Assembly: GCA_947579605.1 (NCBI GenBank)
Contig: OX388307.1
Span: 12,749,237-12,813,236, forward strand
Direction: 5' to 3'
DNA from: Athripsodes cinereus
Lineage: Eukaryota > Arthropoda > Insecta > Trichoptera > Leptoceridae
Length of the DNA stretch: 64,000 nt
Part shown: positions 61,390-64,000 of the stretch, one piece after another
How the letters are laid out: every line of letters starts with the position of its first letter
Numbering within the stretch: the stretch's first letter is position 1
Program-made: the position numbers and the translations under genes
The notes under the pieces: generated by a model
Seen by the model: the letters and a program-made list of their open reading frames with translations, nothing else
What the model was told of the DNA's origin: nothing
Database searches by the model: none

Positions 61390-61701
61390 CACCAATTGAG
61401 TTTTGGGGTTCTAAGGGGTAGTAAGGTTACGATGAGATATGTTTTGCTGGAAAGTGTACCTCTATAAAATATCGTAATATGCCATGCTGCGATAACACCT
61501 GCAGCAATACTACCAAGTCCAACTCTCTAGCGTCCACGAGTGGTCTCTAAGGCCCCGCGAACCCCGGGCAATGTGATCACTGACAATAACATCAGTCTCA
61601 TAGCAGATAGAGAGTGGGCGAATGGCGAGCATCCAGCGCCATAAAACTGGAACCCCCCAGCTAAGGGTAGGTAACCCTGACAGAAAGTCCACTTATATGA
61701 T
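61390..61701 (+). other. 5' UTR of the R1/LOA-like retrotransposon
   Basis: The sequence becomes GC-richer at about 61490 (AACACCTGCAGCAATACTAC, GGCCCCGCGAACCCCGGGCA), leading into ORF1. The exact 5' end of the element could not be set, as no target duplication can be tested with the 3' end outside the window. Confidence 0.5.
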
Positions 61702-63612
61702 ATGGCGGAATCAAACATCGGATTACCCCAGGAGGGTACCGTCGCGTCTCGCGCCGGAGAATCCCTCCCTGAACCCAGTTCAGGCTGCCCCACGGATTCT
61801 GGGGGGGGCAAATTTCGCAATGATCAGATGAGCACTGAGTACTTGGAAGATACTAATGAAGTAGACAAAAAGGGAAATTTTTTCAGGAGAGAGTCCTTAA
61901 GCAGAACTCCACCGGATTCCCCAATAACGAAAGACATAATAATTTCGGACGGAGAAAATGATGGAAGAAGAACAAATAAAAGGAAAAAATATCCAACCCC
62001 AGAAAAGAAAACGAATAACCTTGAAAAACTTTTGGAAAAAATAGAAGCGCTATCAAAATACACCAAAGAAAATAAAAATGTACACAAAGAAATTAAAAAC
62101 CTTGTAACGGAGACCAAAGAACTGGCGACGAGCATATCAAGCCAACTAAACTATGAGTCTGATGAAATAGCAACACTGCAGGCTGAATTCAATAGATACA
62201 AGATTGAACACCAGAAAGATATCGAAAGATTAGAAAATGAATTAAAAATCTTACGAACAAAAAAGAAAGATAATTCTGATCACATATGCGATTGTGTGAA
62301 AAAGGGAGTGGAGGGGTTCGATTTAAAATCGAACACTAACCAATCGTTCATAAGATTTCAAGAGGTAACAAAAATGAGGTGGAATAGAGAGAACTATAGA
62401 TCAATTGAAGTTGACAACGAAGACCCCATGAAAATTAGAACAGAGGACGTCTTCTATTTCCTCGAGATGGATGAAAAGGCGGATGATATAACAAGAAGAG
62501 TAATAAAAAGATACCCGGAAATAAAAGAAGGAGAAAAAATACAACTCAATGGAGGAACATGGTCCAAGTTAGAAATAACTACCAAAACTACAAACGTCAC
62601 GAGAAACAAGTACATATATGCAGTTTATTGCGAGCCTTCTGAAAAAGAGGAAAATGGTCTGGAAAATTTTTTCAAACTGATTGAAGAGATCCGAAATAAT
62701 ACCGAGGAAATAAAAAACATCACGATCTCTCCTCCTAAAACGATCAAATGGAAAGTAGTAGAAAAAATAATATGCTTTGTTTTTAATGGCAGTGATAAAC
62801 GCATCATTCTAAAAAAAGCAAGAGAGGCGGAAGGAAAACGTAAAGAAACTGAAAACAACAAACAAAATAGAGAGGCCATCACGATTGAAGGTTCTGGTGA
62901 GACGTATGCAGAAACACTAAAAAAACTAAAAACGGGTCTAAAAACAGAAGAAATAGCTATGATAGAAAACTCAAGGAGAACACGTCGCGGCCATGTGCTA
63001 TTGAAAGTCCATAAAAGTGATGAAAAACTCAAAAAGAGGATACAGGACATAATACAAGACGGTAAGGTCAGAACCCAGGGACCGAAGCTGAAGACATTAC
63101 ATATCAAGGGTTTGGACCCGACAACTGATATAAAAGAGATCAAGAAAAGCATAGAAAATAGTGGCATCACATACACAGATCTTTGTGATGTTAGATCTCT
63201 TAGACCGGTTGGGGATGCAAATCAAGCTTGTACACTGGTCATGGAGAAAAGTGACGCAGAAAAAATTTTGAAACTCGTGAGATTGAAGATAGGTTTTTCG
63301 GTATGTACAATACGGGAAAGAATAAATCTCAAACAATGCTACAGATGTTGGAATTATGGCCACAAAGCTCCAGACTGTAAGGAAAAAGACCGATCAAGTT
63401 TATGTCGAAGGTGCACAAAGGAAGGCCATAAAGCCAAAGAATGCAATGATCAGCCATACTGCCCGATATGTGAAATTGCGGGACATACAACTGGAAGTGG
63501 AAATTGCCCAACATTTAAAAAAGAATTAGAGGCAAGAACACGCCACACGAGAAACAGACAAACGCGATCTACAAAACAATATGAAAATGCCATTTACAAT
63601 AATGCAAATTAA
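61702..63612 (+). CDS. R1/LOA-clade retrotransposon ORF1 (Gag-like nucleic-acid-binding protein)
   Basis: This 636-residue intact ORF encodes the RNA-binding ORF1 protein that packages the element's RNA. It begins MAESNIGLPQEGTVASRAGE. A basic segment (RRTNKRKKYP) is followed by a long charged coiled-coil-like region (about residues 85-200, with NLEKLLEKIEALSKYTKE). The C-terminus has three zinc knuckles: CYRCWNYGHKAPDC (546-559), CRRCTKEGHKAKEC (568-581) and CPICEIAGHTTGSGNC (587-602). The third has six residues before the last Cys instead of four. The knuckle trio is usual for R1, LOA and I-type elements. The absence of any break suggests a young copy. It overlaps ORF2 by 32 nt. Confidence 0.9.
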   Translation: MAESNIGLPQEGTVASRAGESLPEPSSGCPTDSGGGKFRNDQMSTEYLEDTNEVDKKGNFFRRESLSRTPPDSPITKDIIISDGENDGRRTNKRKKYPTPEKKTNNLEKLLEKIEALSKYTKENKNVHKEIKNLVTETKELATSISSQLNYESDEIATLQAEFNRYKIEHQKDIERLENELKILRTKKKDNSDHICDCVKKGVEGFDLKSNTNQSFIRFQEVTKMRWNRENYRSIEVDNEDPMKIRTEDVFYFLEMDEKADDITRRVIKRYPEIKEGEKIQLNGGTWSKLEITTKTTNVTRNKYIYAVYCEPSEKEENGLENFFKLIEEIRNNTEEIKNITISPPKTIKWKVVEKIICFVFNGSDKRIILKKAREAEGKRKETENNKQNREAITIEGSGETYAETLKKLKTGLKTEEIAMIENSRRTRRGHVLLKVHKSDEKLKKRIQDIIQDGKVRTQGPKLKTLHIKGLDPTTDIKEIKKSIENSGITYTDLCDVRSLRPVGDANQACTLVMEKSDAEKILKLVRLKIGFSVCTIRERINLKQCYRCWNYGHKAPDCKEKDRSSLCRRCTKEGHKAKECNDQPYCPICEIAGHTTGSGNCPTFKKELEARTRHTRNRQTRSTKQYENAIYNNAN

Positions 63613-64000
63613 CGTCGGTAGGAGTATCGCAGCACACGACATGGCCATGTTAGTTGCTCACAAAAACCATGTCGACCTGATCGCAATAAGCGAACCGAAC
63701 AGGAGAAAATGTAAAGGAGCGCACTGCTACGCAAATGAAACCAAAGACGTTCTGATAAAAAACTTTAGCAGAAAACACCAAATAACAAAATACAAGACTA
63801 TCGGAAGGGGTGCGATTAAGGTAGAAACGACAGATATTGTCGTATATAACATATATCTAAGTCCAAACACATGCACCTTAGCAGATTTTGAGAAACAACT
63901 GGATGATATTCAAGCAGACATAATCAGCATACCAAAAAACAAATTATTGGCTATAACAGGAGACTTTAATGCAAAACACCCAGCATGGGGAGGAAACATA
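63581..64000 (+). CDS. R1/LOA-clade retrotransposon ORF2, N-terminal endonuclease (cut by window end)
   Basis: In the +1 frame relative to ORF1, an ORF starts at ATG 63581 (alternative starts 63587 and 63602) and runs off the window. It shows the apurinic-type endonuclease motifs of non-LTR elements: IMQINVGRSIAAHD (motif with catalytic Asn), VDLIAISEPN (catalytic Glu), VVYNIYLSPN, and AITGDFNAKHPAWGG (GDFNAxHxxWG, catalytic Asp and Asn). All key residues visible here are present. The enzyme nicks target DNA to prime reverse transcription; the RT domain would follow beyond 64000. The RNA-coupled overlap (ATG upstream of the ORF1 stop) suggests reinitiation or frameshift-dependent translation. 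Confidence 0.9.
   Translation, partial: MKMPFTIMQINVGRSIAAHDMAMLVAHKNHVDLIAISEPNRRKCKGAHCYANETKDVLIKNFSRKHQITKYKTIGRGAIKVETTDIVVYNIYLSPNTCTLADFEKQLDDIQADIISIPKNKLLAITGDFNAKHPAWGGNI

Noticed and set aside
62625..63176. 183-codon ORF antisense to the retrotransposon ORF1
   Set aside because: It is the mirror of a Lys/Glu-rich coding region (giving Phe/Ser/Leu-rich antisense) and has no independent support.

Overview
The window is AT-rich, repeat-dense arthropod (most likely insect) DNA. It carries one recognisable cellular gene on the minus strand. Three exons of a zipper-type non-muscle myosin II heavy chain (exon 1 at 53253-53603, exon 2 at 9708-9864, exon 3 at 5166-5287) join in frame into the first 210 residues of the motor, including the ATP-binding P-loop. 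The gene continues below position 1. A hemipteran or a moth both fit the style of the repeats (palindromic TAGGTACCTA motifs, many hAT MITEs, tRNA-derived SINEs); the sequence alone does not decide between them.

Layout. 1-5165 is the start of intron 3, with a foldback element at about 2100-3301 and a short repeat. 5288-9707 is intron 2, largely filled by a 5'-truncated CR1/Jockey-like LINE on the minus strand (about 6893-8877). 9865-53252 is a 43.4-kb first intron. It holds at least five TIR elements with perfect 8-bp target duplications (hAT-like; one keeps relics of a transposase), another long-TIR element, tRNA-derived SINEs (one with an internal 67-bp minisatellite), and 3' ends of several LINEs. 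It also holds a few short coding-like segments that may belong to nested genes or be relics: 16154-16327 (+), 17233-17453 (-), 25442-25606 (-), 38911-39036 (-), and a promoter-plus-donor signature at 20542-20622 (+). 53604-53960 is the presumed zipper 5' UTR and promoter. 54117-60660 is a nest of transposons inserted into each other, including a 4.36-kb DNA transposon with 23-bp perfect TIRs. 60864-61222 is the orphan 5' end of a probable Tc1-like element. From about 61500 to the end lies a plus-strand R1/LOA-clade non-LTR retrotransposon with an intact 636-residue ORF1 and the start of its endonuclease/RT ORF2, cut by the window edge.

Recurrent families are named here as follows. Family A: plus- or minus-strand fragments of one LINE, always the reverse-transcriptase C-terminus plus 3' tail (14357, 32490, 48783, 54557, 58521). 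Family B: a non-coding repeat of about 250 bp (3404, 10147, 11965, 12670, 19768, 27262, 43133, 57965-58248, 59880, 60300) whose 3' end looks like the 3' end of family A, which suggests that A mobilises B. Family C: tRNA-derived SINEs (17455, 38156, 51521).

No bacterial-type system, CRISPR array, rRNA gene or convincing true tRNA gene is present. The most interesting leads are the possible genes inside intron 1, the LINE/SINE tail pairing, the transposon nest upstream of the zipper promoter, and the SINE with an expanded internal array.
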